This document shows positions 34,907-42,716 of a stretch of DNA of 64,000 bases, in pieces. Position 1 is the stretch's first letter. Every line of letters starts with the position of its first letter. Position numbers and translations under genes: made by a program. The notes under the pieces are model-generated. The model was given only the letters and a program-made list of their open reading frames with translations, ran no database searches and had not been told where the DNA came from. Origin of the DNA: Gammaproteobacteria bacterium (lineage in GTDB: Bacteria > Pseudomonadota > Gammaproteobacteria > Pseudomonadales > Azotimanducaceae); the NCBI GenBank assembly GCA_009846005.1, contig VXYL01000014.1, positions 36,478 through 100,477 of the forward strand, in the 5' to 3' direction.

Positions 34907-35851
34907 GTGGAGTTTGGCGAATTCAAGAACACCGAAGGCTTCAATCCGACCTTCAAGCGCATCCGCGAACTCGGATTGGAGGAGAACATCTTCGAACTCG
35001 ACTCCTACGGGTTCACGGTGGTGCCGCCTGGCAAGGTGGCCGACAAGGCGTTCTTCGATCGTATGCGGTCAACGGTTCTGCGAGTCTGCAAGGAGCGCAC
35101 CGGCATCGACTTCGACCTCGAGAGCAACGGCGCGTTCGGCGACTACAAGGCTCAACCCCAGACGGACGGGCAGTTCCTGCTGTTCTACCTGTTGATGGCG
35201 GACCGGGTATTCGAGGAATGGGTGTTGAACCCGACGCTCTACTCGCTCATCGACTACCTGATGCGCGGTCAGCAGCAGATATCCAGCGTCACGTCGTTCG
35301 TGAAGTGGAGGGGCGAACGGGAGACGCTGGGCCTGCACACCGACTGCCCCCCGGATCGGGATGGCCGGCTACCGGCTTGCTCGGACGTAGCCAACGCCGC
35401 GTATTGCCTGACCGACTACACCCTGGAAAACGGGGCGATCGCGATGGTGCCAGGCAGTCACCTGTATTGTCGCCAGCCGCGTCGAGGCGAGAGCGAGGAC
35501 TCGGCGATCCCGGTGCAGGCCGAAGCGGGTTCGCTCATCGTTTGGCACGGCAACACCTGGCATGGCGCATTCGAGAAGAAGACCGATGGACTGCGCCTCA
35601 ACGTCACGACCTACCATTGCCACAGGCGGCTCAAGAACCAGGAAAACTACCAGTGGCGCGTGACCGAGGAGATGCTCAAACGCAATCCGCCTGAATTCGC
35701 GCGCCTAGTCGCCGCCGACGACCACATGGGCTGGGACGAGAACGGCCCGGACTACTCCCGGGGCTTCCGCCACATGAGCCCGGAGGCGAAGAAACGCCTA
35801 CAGGCGATACGCAGTCAGCGTGCCGAGGCGAAGAAGGCAACGGCCGCGTAG
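34907..35851 (+). CDS. Phytanoyl-CoA dioxygenase (PhyH) family oxygenase, second copy
   Basis: 314 residues, exactly as long as the paralogue at 8904-9848 and collinear with it. Iron ligands are H144-T-D146 (GLHTD) and the His of TWHGAF, with the 2-oxoglutarate Arg in GLRLNV. The start is GTG 34907 behind a strong gggaggg. Its TAG stop lies inside the head of a palindromic repeat (cgTAGggcgacc), so the C-terminus (RAEAKKATAA) may have been reset by insertion. The substrate is unknown. Confidence 0.88.
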   Translation: MEFGEFKNTEGFNPTFKRIRELGLEENIFELDSYGFTVVPPGKVADKAFFDRMRSTVLRVCKERTGIDFDLESNGAFGDYKAQPQTDGQFLLFYLLMADRVFEEWVLNPTLYSLIDYLMRGQQQISSVTSFVKWRGERETLGLHTDCPPDRDGRLPACSDVANAAYCLTDYTLENGAIAMVPGSHLYCRQPRRGESEDSAIPVQAEAGSLIVWHGNTWHGAFEKKTDGLRLNVTTYHCHRRLKNQENYQWRVTEEMLKRNPPEFARLVAADDHMGWDENGPDYSRGFRHMSPEAKKRLQAIRSQRAEAKKATAA

Positions 35852-35976
35852 GGCGACCCTATCGCGCCCCTTAGGGCGCGGTCGCCCGCATCGTCGGTTC
35901 GCTGTAACGGGACGGGACAAGCCCGTCCCCTACGGGTTGTCCGCAACCTCGTAGGGGCGACCCTTGCGGTCGCCCG
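35847..35976. repeat. Cluster of three palindromic repeat elements
   Basis: Three related hairpins stand in tandem: cgtagggcgaccct...ggtcgcccg (35847-35889), gggacgggacaagcccgtcccctacgg (about 35906-35935, inverse orientation) and cgtaggggcgaccc ttgc ggtcgcccg (35950-35976). Each bears a CGTAGGG head. The first supplies the stop codon of the PhyH gene. The whole interval to the amidase gene is repeat-derived. Confidence 0.88.
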
Positions 35977-35997
35977 TTTTGGCCTGCAGCCAAGCCC

Positions 35998-36441
35998 CTA
36001 GATCTTCGAATACTGTGACTCGAAGTCCCGCCTAAGCACTTCGTCGCGTTCGTCTAGGAGACCGGTCCGCGCCCAATCCGCCAGCGCCTTCATCGGAAAG
36101 CGCCTGCCCGGACAGGTGGTCTCGACGCCGCCCCGGACCTGTCGGTGAGCTCCGAGTTCGGCTGCCGGATAGCGCAGCTTCAGCTTGAGTAAAAGCCCGC
36201 ACAGCGCTTCCAACTGCACATCGTTCGGCGCTCCAGCGTCGAAGTCGCCGTCCACGACCACGCCGATGCTCCGTGGGTGCTGGCCGCGGTCCGACTCGTC
36301 GAGTTCGGCGCTCACGCGGCCGTCTGCACCGATGCGGTAGTGGAAGCCGTCCCCCGCACAGCCGCCGTGGTGAAGAAGGACGAACTTGACGCCGCCGCGA
36401 CGACTTTGGACGAAGCTGGATTTGTCCGTTTGCGTTGCCAA
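35998..36441 (-). CDS. N-acetylmuramoyl-L-alanine amidase (Amidase_2 / PGRP fold), short
   Basis: 147 residues. Zinc and catalytic positions are visible in VLLHHGG, FHYRIGADGRV, GAHRQV and TTCPGRRF (the usual His-x-Cys end is a Cys here). Members cleave the peptide from MurNAc in peptidoglycan; a reduced phage- or AmpD-type enzyme is possible. There is no signal peptide. The start is a TTG at 36441 without a clear ribosome site, 13 bases after the MFS stop, so it probably ends a four-gene operon. Confidence 0.75.
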   Translation of the reverse strand: MATQTDKSSFVQSRRGGVKFVLLHHGGCAGDGFHYRIGADGRVSAELDESDRGQHPRSIGVVVDGDFDAGAPNDVQLEALCGLLLKLKLRYPAAELGAHRQVRGGVETTCPGRRFPMKALADWARTGLLDERDEVLRRDFESQYSKI

Positions 36442-36454
36442 ACCGGATCGAGGA

Positions 36455-37750
36455 TCAACGAGCGGGCGCGATGCCGAACTCCCGCAACGTGTCGTCCACG
36501 GTGGGTCTGCCGACCCGCAGTCGGTCGTCGCTCAAGAGGTACGTGAATACATAGCCGAGACCCAGGATCAGGATGCCGATCAGGAAGCAGTAGATCACGG
36601 CCCGGTCGGGATACTGGTCCTTCAGGTAGCCCACGTACAGGGGTCCGAAGATGCCGGCTGCGGCCCAGGCGGTCAGCATGGCACCGTAGATCGTCGACAT
36701 CCGCTTCGAGCCAAACACATCGAGCACGAACGACGGCATCGTGGCGAAGCCGCCGCCGAAGCAAAGCAGCACGTAGCACACCAGCGCCGAGAAGATCCAC
36801 GGGTCGCGTTCGGTCATTAGGATGCCGAACACGAGCATCTGGCTTGCCAGCAGGATGCGGAACACCGTGACCCGCCCGAGACGGTCGGAGAGCAGCCCCC
36901 ACAACAGCCGTCCGACGCCGTTGCACAGCGAACTGACCGCGATCAGCGTGGCGCCGTTCTTGGCGAGAAGCTCGGGCTCGGCGGCGGGATCGAAGAGCGC
37001 CCAGACGTCCTGCAGCAACGACGACTGGAAACTGATGACGGCGATTCCCGCGGAAATGTTGAAGAAGAACACCAGCCACATGATCATGAACTCGGCCGAC
37101 GTGAGGCAGTCGCGCAGCGGCACGTCCGGGGTCTCGTCGGCGGCGGCCGCAGCGGGCGCGAAATCCGGCGGCGGATCGCTGAGCAGGAGACTCGTCGGCA
37201 GGAGGATCAGCGCGAAGATGACGCCGAACCAGAAGAACATCATCACCAGATCGGTCTCGGTCCTGAACTCCAGGACCGGTGCTAAGACCTTGCTGAGCAG
37301 CAGCGCGCCGACGCCGAAGCCCATGACGACGACGCCCGTGGCGAGCCCCTTCCGGTCGGGAAACCACTTCGCCACCGTCGCCACGGGGGTGACGTAGCCG
37401 AGCCCGATGCCGGCCCCGCCGATGACGCCGTAGCCCAGGTAGAAAAGCCAGACCTGGTCCAGGTGCAGGGCCAGGCTCGCGATCAGGTAGCCGCCGGCGA
37501 ACATGGCGCTGCCGGCCAAGGCGAGCTTGCGCGGGCCCAGTTTGGGCAAGACGGCGCCCGCCCAGGCGGCGGAGGTGCCGAGCGCGAAGATTGTGATGCT
37601 GAATGCCCAGGCCGTTTCCGTGAAGGTCCAGCCGAGCTGACGAACCAGCAGCGTCTGGAAATAGCTCCATGCGTAGACGGTGCCGAGGCAAATCTGCAGG
37701 TTCGTGCAGAGCAGCGCGATGACGACGCGGGGTATGCGCGGCGCGGACAT
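36455..37750 (-). CDS. MFS transporter, OFA (oxalate/formate antiporter-like) family
   Basis: 431 residues with twelve hydrophobic helices. Family marks: LGTVYAWSYFQTLL in helix 1, GAGIGLGYVTPVATVAKWFPDRKGLATG between helices 4 and 5, and the second-half repeat GVGRLLWGLLSDRLGR. OFA carriers exchange small carboxylates. It begins 5 bases after the Cache-HAMP stop, so it is cotranslated with the sensor and binding-protein genes upstream, which may recognise its substrate. Confidence 0.92.
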   Translation of the reverse strand: MSAPRIPRVVIALLCTNLQICLGTVYAWSYFQTLLVRQLGWTFTETAWAFSITIFALGTSAAWAGAVLPKLGPRKLALAGSAMFAGGYLIASLALHLDQVWLFYLGYGVIGGAGIGLGYVTPVATVAKWFPDRKGLATGVVVMGFGVGALLLSKVLAPVLEFRTETDLVMMFFWFGVIFALILLPTSLLLSDPPPDFAPAAAAADETPDVPLRDCLTSAEFMIMWLVFFFNISAGIAVISFQSSLLQDVWALFDPAAEPELLAKNGATLIAVSSLCNGVGRLLWGLLSDRLGRVTVFRILLASQMLVFGILMTERDPWIFSALVCYVLLCFGGGFATMPSFVLDVFGSKRMSTIYGAMLTAWAAAGIFGPLYVGYLKDQYPDRAVIYCFLIGILILGLGYVFTYLLSDDRLRVGRPTVDDTLREFGIAPAR

Positions 37751-37755
37751 GCTAT

Positions 37756-38487
37756 CTAGCGGTCTGCCGACCGCTGGTTCGCAAAGTGCCGGAACAACCG
37801 CGCTAGGTGGCCGACCTCATCGTCCCGGTCGAGTAGCTCTGGATTCGCGGGCTCGTCGTCTCTGGCGAGCGACACGGCGTAGGCCATGAGCCTTGCCATC
37901 GGTTTCGCCGCGAGGTTGACCAGCCAGATGGCGGCGACGACCCCGACCGCGCCGACGACGACGAACAGCCACATCTGCTGACCGATAGCGCGTTGGATCT
38001 TGAGGGCGATGAGCCCCCGGTCCATGCCGACGTGAACGGTTCCGGCGACGCCGGCGAGGATCGGGCTACCGACCTCCACGAAGTCGCCGAGGCCGGGCAG
38101 CGTGCGGTCCACGGTTTCGGTACTCAAGGGATCGCCTTGCAGAATCTCTTCGGGTATGCCGGGCACGAAGGTGTGCGCGATGAACTCGCCGGATTCGTTG
38201 GCGATGTAGATATAGCGGATGCCTTGGATTTCGAGGAATTGGTCGATCAGCGACTGCAGCGCCGCAAGATCCCGGTTGAGCAGGATATCGACGCTGGCAT
38301 CGGCGATGGTCTTGGCGATGCCCTTGCTGTTGCTGATGTACTCCTCCGAGAGATGGGTATCGACCGTGTAGACGTTGAGGATCGAGGTCGACAGCCCGAT
38401 CACCCCGAACAGCATGAAGACGCCGAAGACGGTTTTGCGGAATAGCTTCTTGACCTTGATGTCGGAAGGAACCGGCTCAGCCGACAT
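37756..38487 (-). CDS. Membrane sensor stub: Cache-like periplasmic domain plus HAMP, no output domain
   Basis: 243 residues: helix 1 (VFGVFMLFGVIGLSTSIL), a periplasmic Cache-like region (about 45-155, IADASVDILLNRDLAALQSLIDQFLEIQGIRYIYIANESGEF), helix 2 (MWLFVVVGAVGVVAAIWLVNLA) and a HAMP-like segment (AKPMARLMAYAVSLARDDE...DDEVGHLARLF). The protein ends there, without kinase, methyl-accepting or GGDEF domain. ATG 38487 overlaps the binding-protein stop by 11 bases. It probably signals through a partner encoded elsewhere. Confidence 0.82.
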   Translation of the reverse strand: MSAEPVPSDIKVKKLFRKTVFGVFMLFGVIGLSTSILNVYTVDTHLSEEYISNSKGIAKTIADASVDILLNRDLAALQSLIDQFLEIQGIRYIYIANESGEFIAHTFVPGIPEEILQGDPLSTETVDRTLPGLGDFVEVGSPILAGVAGTVHVGMDRGLIALKIQRAIGQQMWLFVVVGAVGVVAAIWLVNLAAKPMARLMAYAVSLARDDEPANPELLDRDDEVGHLARLFRHFANQRSADR

Positions 38488-39736
38488 TGGCGAACCTTTT
38501 TCCCCAGTCGTCCAGGGTGACGAACCGGCCTTGGTCGACGACGGTGTAGTACACGCCTTGCAGACCCTGCCGTCGCTGCGGGCTGAAGGACACCATCTCG
38601 CCGATCCCAATATCGAAATCCTGGATGGTGAACACCGCCTGCTCCAGTCCCCTGCGGGAGGGGTTGTCCCCAAGGCGGCGCAGTATTTCGACCATCAGCT
38701 TGGCGTCGAGGAAGCCCTCGAGACTTACGAAACTGTGCGGGAACGGCGTGTATTCCTCGGTCACCAGTTCGGCGGGCACCTCGGGGTTGTACCGGGCCAT
38801 GAAGTCCCGGTACTCCCGAACGGCCGGGATCGAGACATCCTCGTAGCTCGGCACCACCTGCGAGTTCACCAAGAGGTCCGTGTAGCGTTCGGCGTCGTCC
38901 CTACCTTCGGAGAGCAGCTTCAACATGTTCTCGCTGCCGACGAAGGACAGGTTGGCCAACGGCACGTCGTTGAGGCCCATGTCCACGGCGTCCCGGGCAA
39001 AGGCCGCGCAGGCAGCGTAGGAACCGATGCAGATCACCGCCTCCGGATTGGCGGCTTTGAGGATGTTCACCTGCTCGCGCATGACGCTCGTGAACTTGGT
39101 GCCGCGTTGGTAGGTCGCCTCGCCGACGATCTGTTCGCCGTGCCGGGCCAGAGCCTTGCGGACGCCCGCCCAGCCGCTTCGGCCGTAGGCATCCGCCTGG
39201 TAGAAGACGCCGATGCGGCGTCGGCCGACGGCCACGAAGTTGTCGACGAGCCCTGCGGTTTCCTGGCCGTAGGAGGCACGCAGGTTGAAGGCGAAGTCGC
39301 CGTAGGGCGGTTCGCGCTGCGGTGCCGCGCCGGTGAACGGGAAGAACAGATACATGTCCCGGTCCTGGAACTTCTTCAGGAGCGGCAGCACCCGGGTCAC
39401 GGTCGGCGTGCCGACGTAGCCGAACAGCAGGAAGACATCGTCGTCGAGCATCAGCGTGGTGCTGTTAGTAACGGCCGGGTCGGGTTGGTAGCCGTCGTCG
39501 TAGATCTTCTGACGGATGCGCCGGCCGCCGATGCCGCCAGCACGGTTGACATGCTCGAAATAGGCCATCGCACCCCGGTAGAGCTCGATGCCCAAGCCCC
39601 GGGACGGACCGGAGAACGCGGCCGACGTTCCGAGAACGAACTCGTCCTCGGTGACGCCGCCGAAAGCGGTTGCCGCCCTAACCGGGAACCAGGGCGCGGC
39701 CAACCCGAATGCCAACAGTGTCCGCCTAGTCAGCAT
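38477..39736 (-). CDS. ABC-type branched-chain/amide substrate-binding protein (Peripla_BP_6)
   Basis: 419 residues with a Tat-type signal (TRRTLLAFGLAAPWF...RAA). The type I periplasmic-binding fold is clear: FVLGTSAAFSGPSRGLGIELYRGAMAYFEHVNRAGGIGGR, then LLFGYVGTPTVTRVLPLL and ANPEAVICIGSYAACAAFARDA. No ABC permeases or ATPases are nearby; instead it is coupled to a Cache-HAMP protein and an MFS carrier, suggesting a sensing role for a small organic acid or amino acid. Confidence 0.9.
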   Translation of the reverse strand: MLTRRTLLAFGLAAPWFPVRAATAFGGVTEDEFVLGTSAAFSGPSRGLGIELYRGAMAYFEHVNRAGGIGGRRIRQKIYDDGYQPDPAVTNSTTLMLDDDVFLLFGYVGTPTVTRVLPLLKKFQDRDMYLFFPFTGAAPQREPPYGDFAFNLRASYGQETAGLVDNFVAVGRRRIGVFYQADAYGRSGWAGVRKALARHGEQIVGEATYQRGTKFTSVMREQVNILKAANPEAVICIGSYAACAAFARDAVDMGLNDVPLANLSFVGSENMLKLLSEGRDDAERYTDLLVNSQVVPSYEDVSIPAVREYRDFMARYNPEVPAELVTEEYTPFPHSFVSLEGFLDAKLMVEILRRLGDNPSRRGLEQAVFTIQDFDIGIGEMVSFSPQRRQGLQGVYYTVVDQGRFVTLDDWGKRFANVG

Positions 39737-39855
39737 CTGAACGCGAAACCCCGTTGAGTTGGGCGTACTCTACCGTTTCCGATGGTCGATTTGTGCCTCG
39801 GGGCTTCGGTACGAGACGAGGGGGTGGCCGAAAGTTCCGGGGTCCCAATGGCGCA

Positions 39856-41364
39856 TCATGCCGCGACCGGTTGCGCCTTGGCCGCGTACCGCTTCGCGAT
39901 CCCCCGACGCACCGCCATCCGGTTCCAGTACCAGCCGCCGACGCCGAGCACCACGTTGGAGAACGCCGTCGCCAGGAAGATGCCGACGAAACCCCACAGG
40001 TAGTTGCCGAGAATCGCGAGCGGCACGTAGAACGCCAGCGAGCGCAGCGTCGACAGCACCAGCGGCGGCAGCGGCTGGCCGAGGGCGTTGAAGCAGTAGG
40101 TCGCGACATGCATCACGCCCATGAAGCCGATTGACAGCGGCATGATCAGGAAGAACATGCCCGCCACCATGACGACGGTTGGATCGGCGTCGATGGCGCG
40201 CACAATGGTCTCCCCGACCAACGCCAAGACGAGGAAGGTCACCACACCCCAACCCAGGCAGAAGAAATTGACCTGACGGAGCGCCACGCGGACGCGCTGG
40301 TAGTTCTCAGCCCCCCAGTTCTGGCCGACGAAGGGCGCCACCGACGACGACGCGGACCAGATGACCATGTGCACGAGCGTCTCGACCCGCGATGCCACCG
40401 CGTACCCGGCAACGACTTCATCACCGTGTCCGGCAAGCAGCCGGGTGATGACCAGCATGGAGATGGGGAACGTTAGGCTGCTGAGCGTGGCGGGCCCGCC
40501 GACGTGGAGGATCGCCCACCAGGATTTGCCGAGGTCGGTCAGCGACCAGCTGATCATCCGCACCCTTAGGAGGATCACGAGGTAGAGCGCGACGCTGAAG
40601 ATCCTCGATGCCACGTAGGCCCAGGCGGCGCCGGCGACGCCGAGGTCCGGGAAACCGAACAGCCCGAAGATCAGCAGGGGGGCGATGCCGATTTGCAGGA
40701 CGGAACCTCCCGCCATCACCAGTCCGGGACTTGCGGCGCTGCCGGTGGCGCGGAGCAGCGTCGACCCCACCATGGACAGCATGAACAGGGGAAAACCCAG
40801 CATGTAGATGCGCAGGTACTCGGTGGACATGGTCCTCACTTCGCCCACGGCCCCCAGCAGCGTGAGCAGGTCCTGGGCGAACACCAGCCCGAACGCGCTG
40901 ATGGCGACGCTGACCAGGAACACCAGCAGTTGCGCGTGGGTGACCAAACGCGCCGCTTGGGCGTGATCACCGGCCCCGTAAACGCGGGCGATCACGGAAG
41001 ACGCGCCGGTGCCGATGCCGCTGGCGAACGCGAACAGGAACATCGAGATGGGGTACGCGAATCCCATCGCGGCCAAGGCCTCGGTACCGAGAATGCCGAG
41101 GTACGCGGCTTCCGCCATCCGCGCGCCGATCATCGACACCGAACCGAGCGCCATGAAGGAACCGAGGTGGATCAGATGCCCGGAAACGCTGCCCTCTGTG
41201 AAACCGGCATAGCGGACGCGGTCGGAAGCGGCGTCGTTGTTGTCCGCAGGAAGCGAATTCGGTTCGGGGTCATCCCGCGAAGCGTTGCGCGTCTTCGGCG
41301 GGCGCCGGCGCCGACGCTGGGCGGCACCGCGATCATCCTTGGTCGACGGCAATCCCTTGGGCAT
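39856..41364 (-). CDS. MATE-family multidrug/sodium efflux transporter
   Basis: About 502 residues with twelve helices in two MatE repeats (VSMIGARMAEAAYLGILGTEALAAMGFAYPISMFLFAFASGIGTG; second half GGPATLSSLTFPISMLVITRLLAGHG). MATE carriers export cationic compounds using Na+ or H+. An unusually long basic/acidic N-terminal tail (RRRRRPPKTRNASRDDPEPNS) precedes helix 1. ATG 41364 is chosen; TTG 41373 is possible, and no strong ribosome site is seen. Confidence 0.93.
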   Translation of the reverse strand: MPKGLPSTKDDRGAAQRRRRRPPKTRNASRDDPEPNSLPADNNDAASDRVRYAGFTEGSVSGHLIHLGSFMALGSVSMIGARMAEAAYLGILGTEALAAMGFAYPISMFLFAFASGIGTGASSVIARVYGAGDHAQAARLVTHAQLLVFLVSVAISAFGLVFAQDLLTLLGAVGEVRTMSTEYLRIYMLGFPLFMLSMVGSTLLRATGSAASPGLVMAGGSVLQIGIAPLLIFGLFGFPDLGVAGAAWAYVASRIFSVALYLVILLRVRMISWSLTDLGKSWWAILHVGGPATLSSLTFPISMLVITRLLAGHGDEVVAGYAVASRVETLVHMVIWSASSSVAPFVGQNWGAENYQRVRVALRQVNFFCLGWGVVTFLVLALVGETIVRAIDADPTVVMVAGMFFLIMPLSIGFMGVMHVATYCFNALGQPLPPLVLSTLRSLAFYVPLAILGNYLWGFVGIFLATAFSNVVLGVGGWYWNRMAVRRGIAKRYAAKAQPVAA

Positions 41365-41464
41365 GGAAGACAAGCAGGGCTTCGGACAAGCCGTCTATCG
41401 TACACCCATCGCCTTGATCGCCTTGGAAGTCCGGTGACGTTTGGCGGCCCATCGGGTCGAGTTG

Positions 41465-41508
41465 ACTAAATGTATATCGTACTTTACATCTGGTGCACTA
41501 AACGTATA
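41465..41508 (+). repeat. Direct repeat of actaaaYgtata upstream of the DUF4143 ATPase
   Basis: actaaatgtata (41465-41476) and actaaacgtata (41497-41508) are 32 bases apart, about three helical turns, overlapping the promoter elements. This arrangement suits a repressor or activator binding in phase. Confidence 0.6.
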
Positions 41509-41510
41509 GT
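41483..41510 (+). promoter_or_regulatory. Sigma-70-like promoter giving a leaderless transcript
   Basis: tttaca (41483-41488), a 16-base spacer, then tatagt (41505-41510). The expected start point, about 7 bases on, coincides with the A of ATG 41517, and no ribosome site exists before that ATG. The AT-rich context stands out from its surroundings. Confidence 0.6.
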
Positions 41511-41516
41511 TAACCA

Positions 41517-42716
41517 ATGATTGAGCGACCCATCTGGGTGCGACGTCTCCAGGCGGCATGGGACCAGCGACCCATCGTGTGGCTATCAGGCGTGCGACGC
41601 GTCGGCAAGACCACGCTTTCTCGAATGCTGCCTGACGCACGACACCTCAACTGCGATCTGCCCTCGGTGCAGCGCTCGTTGGAGGATCCGGAACTGTTCT
41701 TCGATGGCCTCGACGCTGGCTCGACCTTGGTATTCGACGAAGTGCATCGACTGCCGGACCCGAGCCAGATTCTAAAGATCGCTGCCGACGAATACCCGGG
41801 TCTCAAAGTACTCGCGACGGGATCGTCGACGCTCGCGGCGACTGGGAAGTTTCGCGACGCCCTTACCGGCAGGAAGTTGGAAATCCACCTCTTTCCGGTT
41901 CCCTGGGAGGAGTGTCTCGACAGTTTTGGCGTTGCCGACCTCGACCGGCGCTTGATGAACGGTGGATTGCCGGAGGCGCTGCTTGACCCGAAACCCGACC
42001 CGGGGTTCTACAGCGAGTGGATCGACAGCTTCTACGCCCGGGACATCCTCGAACTCTTCAACATACGCCGTCGCGAGGGATTCCTCGCCCTTCTGCGGCT
42101 GCTCCTGCGCCGGAGCGGAGGTCAGGTGGACTACACGTCGCTGGCGTCCTTGACCGAATTGGGTCGGCTAACCGTCCGGGCCCATATCGATGCCATGGTC
42201 GCCGCCCACGTGGTCCGCCTGATCAAGCCCTTCCACGGCGGCAGCAAGCAGGAAATCGTGAGCCGCCCCAAGTGCTATGCCTTCGACACCGGTTTCGTGG
42301 CCTTCGGACGCGGCTGGGAGCAGATTCGCGACGAGGACCGGGGCATCCTGTGGGAACACCTCGTCCTCGACTCGCTGCTGATGCGGTTCCACGAGAACGA
42401 CGTGCTGTATTGGCAGGACAAGTCCCGCCGTGAGGTGGATTTCGTTATCCGTCGGTCCGAGACAGCTGTCGACACCGTCGAATGCAAGATCAACCCGGAT
42501 CGGCTGAACCCAAGCCCGGTCGAGGTCTTCCGGCGAATCTACCCGAAGGGTGCGAACTACGTCGTCACACCGCTCGATCGCGAGCCATACCGCATCCGAC
42601 GCGGCGAGCTTGTCTTCACGGTTTGTTCGACCCGCCATTTGGGTCGAGCTTGTTCACCAAGCGAACGGCTACGGAACGCACACCTCGACAACGCCGCCCG
42701 TGACGGCGAAGTGTAA
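41517..42716 (+). CDS. AAA-type ATPase with DUF4143 C-terminal domain
   Basis: 399 residues. Walker A GVRRVGKT is at 25-32, Walker B LVFDE at 71-75, and sensor-like ATGSS follows. The C-terminal DUF4143 domain carries the nuclease-like LYWQDKSRREVDFVI...DTVECKIN pattern (D...E-x-K). Members are mobile, defence-associated or housekeeping ATPases of unresolved function. The last 48 bases overlap the 3' end of the convergent addA gene. Translation appears leaderless. High GC use is like its neighbours. Confidence 0.9.
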   Translation: MIERPIWVRRLQAAWDQRPIVWLSGVRRVGKTTLSRMLPDARHLNCDLPSVQRSLEDPELFFDGLDAGSTLVFDEVHRLPDPSQILKIAADEYPGLKVLATGSSTLAATGKFRDALTGRKLEIHLFPVPWEECLDSFGVADLDRRLMNGGLPEALLDPKPDPGFYSEWIDSFYARDILELFNIRRREGFLALLRLLLRRSGGQVDYTSLASLTELGRLTVRAHIDAMVAAHVVRLIKPFHGGSKQEIVSRPKCYAFDTGFVAFGRGWEQIRDEDRGILWEHLVLDSLLMRFHENDVLYWQDKSRREVDFVIRRSETAVDTVECKINPDRLNPSPVEVFRRIYPKGANYVVTPLDREPYRIRRGELVFTVCSTRHLGRACSPSERLRNAHLDNAARDGEV

